This document shows positions 61,141 through 64,000 of a DNA stretch of 64,000 nucleotides, piece after piece. Every line of letters begins with the position of its first letter. The first letter of the stretch is position 1. The DNA comes from Artemia franciscana. Lineage: Eukaryota; Arthropoda; Branchiopoda; Anostraca; Artemiidae. Where the stretch lies: positions 30,028,716 through 30,092,715 of the forward strand of contig NC_088873.1 of the NCBI RefSeq assembly GCF_032884065.1. Direction: 5' to 3'. The notes beneath the pieces were generated by a model that was given only the letters and a program-made list of their open reading frames with translations, searched no databases and was not told the origin of the DNA. A program made the translations under genes and the position numbers.

Positions 61141-63399
61141 ACTTTATACTCTTATATAGGGTACTCAGCTTCTTAACGGCATCTTTGATGACAAACTTAT
61201 CATCCTCCCAAAAGACAGTGATTACTCCTTCGTTCATAATTCTTGGTCCGTTTCAAACATTGACCACATGGCCTGCTCTAAGAATATTAACGGAAGTGTA
61301 ACTGTTCTAAAAGACGGTGTTTTCGCTGATCACTTACCCCTGCTAGCATCTCTAAGCATAAAACCAGCTCTGCGTCAACCCAAGAACGACAAGTGGAAAG
61401 TAGTAAGTGAATGGGATAAAATTAATACTACTTTGTATCATCAGGTGCTGAACTCACTTCACATCCCGTGGATGCAAGAGTACTCATCAATATATTTTGT
61501 GCCGAGATTACTCACTCGCTTCTCGTAGCTGAAAAAAAGCAGTTCCTACCAGAAAGGTTAAAATGAAAACAGAAATTCACAAATTCTCGCAAAATCCGGC
61601 CCTAGTTAAGTGTTGCAACGATGCTAAGTTTTGGTTTAGAATCTGACAAGATTGTGATAGGCCCAAATCCGGTCCTGTTAACTCTATCCGTTTATGGACT
61701 AAACGAAAATTTGACAAGCAACTGAAAGCTCATCGTACCAAATTAAAAGAAGAGTACTCCTCCAGAATAGGGTCCGTAAGTGACCCAAAACTAATCTGGA
61801 AAGCCCGGTTGAGCGAGCGAACCGGTCATCGGAAAACCCCATGATTCGATTAGCGAAAAAGATTGGGAATCGTACTTTTCCAACGAATTCAGTGCCCCCG
61901 ACCCAAATACGTCTAATCCCTTCGTAGACCGGCTAGAATCGGTACTATCCAGCCAGTGTGTCCCTGATTTTGTCGTTATTTACGGAAACGTACAAAAGCT
62001 ATTTTAAAGCTGAAGAAGCTTTAAAATAGCTGAAGAAGCTATTTAAAATATTCCAGATTATTTTCACCACTGGTATAGTGCCTGACTCTTTTTGTGTCGG
62101 TTTGCTCTCGCTCATCCTTAAAAAAGGGAAATCAACAGACCAATGCTCTTTGTACAGGCCAATCACTGTTGCTCCAGTGCTCTGTAAAGATCTAGAGATC
62201 TTAGTCTCAAAAGAAATTCAATATTCGCGCCGAATGCCTGACCACCAGTTCGGTTTCCGACCGTGTCTGGGTTGTGCTTACGCTCTCTTCAGTCTTGCCG
62301 CTATTCTTGCAGATTCTCACGAATCTGGTGACCCTATAGTGATTGGTGCTTTTGATGTGAGTAGAGCGCTTGATTCGTCGATTCACGCTCAGGCCCTTTT
62401 AGCCGCTTACCAGCAAGGTGTAAACCTCTGTGTCACTAGCGTACTGTACGATATGTATTGCCGTTTAAAAGCGCGTATAAAAATAGGTAACCGCATCACA
62501 TCAGTGGTTGTTCCAGTAAAGAAAGGTGTCCGCCAGGGTTCATTATTATCAACAAGTTTGTATAATAACAGTGTTTTAAATGCCCAGGCATTCGTAAATG
62601 TTTCATGTATCTCCAAGAATATAAATGTGTCGCTGCTTACATACGCGGACGATCTATTAAATCTAAGTCGGTCTATTAGGGGTCTGCAATCGAATTTCTC
62701 GATTCTGCGTGATGAATACCGAAAAATCTGCCTGGCTTTCAATACTTCTAAATCTGCAGTTCTTTTTTTCAACGATAGTCCTTCTCAGCCTGAACACCTC
62801 CTACTGGGTAGCGAGTCAATTACCGTTTCATCTCACGTCGTGTATCTGGGTTTACCCATAGGCCGTAACCTTAATGAAACTCGTCTACTGCTCGTCAAAC
62901 ACGTCGAGAAAAAACTCCGCACCGCGTATGGGTCTATCGTCGCCAGCAGACTCCTCTTATGCCGAAAGTATCTCGCGAATATGTATAACGCTGTCGCACT
63001 GCCGCATATTCTATATATCGTGCCATTTTGGAATTTATTAACTGACACCCAAAAACGCAAGCTCCGGTCCCTTTATTTTAGGTTCCCGAAGTTCCTGCTG
63101 CGATGCCCCTTGTGGACGAGAAATACTTATATGATTGACAAACACAGGATTGCAGACCCCAGTATCGCGGTAAACCGGTTGATTTCTAAATTCCAGGCAA
63201 AATGGAACCACCCCTGGCTTAAACATTTCTACAGTACTTGATTATATATTTTTCCATGTTGTGTTTTAAATTTCTCTCCGTTTTTCTTGTCTTTTTTTTT
63301 CTTTTATTTTTTTTCATTGTACTCCATTTTGTTCCATGTGAAAAATACGGGTAATAAATATTTTACTTACTTACTTACTAAATCTTTCGATTTCCAATC

Positions 63400-64000
63400 G
63401 ATTGAGCCTCCTCCTAAGTTTACACAACCATACCTTTCATAAAAATCTTATATGTTATTAATAAGCGTTTTGCGTCAGCGACACCCTTTGGTCCGACGAA
63501 TGAGGGAAGGGGTTCAAACCTGGAAGCAGAGTCATTTGACCGTCAGGTCTATTTTGAACAAAATCACTGTCTCAAAATTTTGATTAGATGCATTTGGTGA
63601 AAAAGGGCTTAGGGGGGCTGGTTTCCCTTTGATCATTTTGGACTCTTAAAACGGAACCAGAACTTCCGACTTCCAGTTGAAAAAGCCCCTTGGAAAGTTT
63701 ACACGATCACCCCTTCTACATAAACCTTATATGTTAAAAATAAACAAACTTCAATAACTTACAATCATGGCCCAGTGAAACCTGAGGGGCTTTGTCACAG
63801 GAGGCGTAGTTGTTTTCCCTTTGGACTATTTGAACAAAATTTCTATCTCAAAATTTTGATCGGGAGCATTTTCAATCGAACGAAACCCTCCAAAGTCTAT
63901 ATGGCCACCCCTTCCATGAAAACTTATATGTTATTCTAAACTAAAAGTTACCACTAAAAGTTATATATTATTTGGACCCCCACGTCCCAAAGACTGTGGG
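63400..64000 (+). repeat. Family B repeat, about two units, running off the window
   Basis: CTCAAAATTTTGATTAGATG at 63570 and CTCAAAATTTTGATCGGGAG at 63849, each with AACTTATATG-type and GTTTACACGATCACCCCTTC blocks. Begins after the LINE (TTAC)n tail. Confidence 0.65.

Larger units (their letters stand above)
57700..63376 (+). pseudogene. LINE with 5' region, split by nested repeats
   Basis: 5' leader from about 57700 (GCCCCAGGTGGCGGATATTGG). A coding start at 58116 gives about 140 codons, an in-frame TGA, then VRFSETHLPTTGKERITNAS (endonuclease start). After about 2.4 kb of inserted repeats the endonuclease resumes near 61160 (SVSNIDHMACSKNING and VFADHLPLLASL). A reverse transcriptase frame of 387 codons follows at 62078-63241: FGFRPCLGCAYALFSLA, DVSRALDSSIHAQ, KKGVRQGSLLS, catalytic TYADDLLNLS (62640), SHVVYLGLPIG. 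The 3' end is a (TTAC)n run at 63362-63376. The RT frame is intact; the element as a whole is not. Clade not assigned. Confidence 0.85.

Noticed and set aside
62407-62772. 121-codon minus-strand ORF
   Set aside because: Antisense to the LINE reverse transcriptase frame.
63505-63525. GGTTCAAACC resembling a tRNA B box
   Set aside because: No A box or foldable cloverleaf at the right distance; lies in a dispersed repeat.

Overview
This is AT-rich eukaryotic DNA, almost certainly from an arthropod. It has short exons with GT/AG introns, many LINE fragments, hairpin-rich dispersed repeats and tandem arrays, and no bacterial-style operons. Several repeats, especially the LINE ending in (TAG)n with the motif RLRWYGHVLR, look like ones I associate with brine shrimp (Artemia). 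That species guess is from memory and has not been checked.

Host genes: only two loci are well supported, both on the minus strand. At 25.1-28.3 kb, three exons encode a complete SOSS complex subunit C (INIP, 110 aa). Its stop codon overlaps the start codon of a complete, intronless METTL5 (208 aa, 18S rRNA m6A methyltransferase) inside the same exon, so the pair looks dicistronic (ATGA overlap). At 46.4-57.1 kb, six exons with matching splice phases encode the membrane-spanning segment and a cytoplasmic tail of about 315 aa of a protein I cannot name. Its N-terminal exons are missing or lie upstream of the last recognised exon. A few other exon-like islands (5.4, 9.2, 12.2, 12.9, 17.8, 18.8 and 39.6 kb) have good splice signals but no recognised product.

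Repeats fill most of the rest. (i) Family A is a hairpin-rich repeat of about 1.5-1.65 kb with no coding capacity. It has complete copies at 21.4-23.1 and 47.6-49.2 kb and partial copies at 0.3, 3.4, 4.9, 9.8, 19.0, 59.2 and 60.7 kb. (ii) A satellite-bearing element with a unit of about 290 bp occurs in opposite orientations at 29.6-31.3 and 53.6-55.4 kb. (iii) LINE copies: one nearly complete but decayed copy at 13.4-16.3 kb (minus); one at 57.7-63.4 kb (plus) split by about 2.4 kb of nested family A/B repeats; and fragments at 1.9-3.2, 4.6-4.9, 29.5, 35.2-35.9 and 41.0 kb. (iv) Small inverted-repeat elements with hAT-like ends, a possible hAT transposase remnant at 42.5 kb, and a 160-bp TIR element that brackets a 450-bp repeat at 41.5-42.3 kb. 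(v) Local tandem arrays, including four 116-bp units at 38.6-39.1 kb.

Relations: the membrane-protein gene carries a complete family A copy in its last intron and a whole satellite element in its first visible intron. The start of its transmembrane exon has been tandemly duplicated into the upstream intron. I recognised no tRNA, rRNA, CRISPR array, or LTR or virus-derived element.
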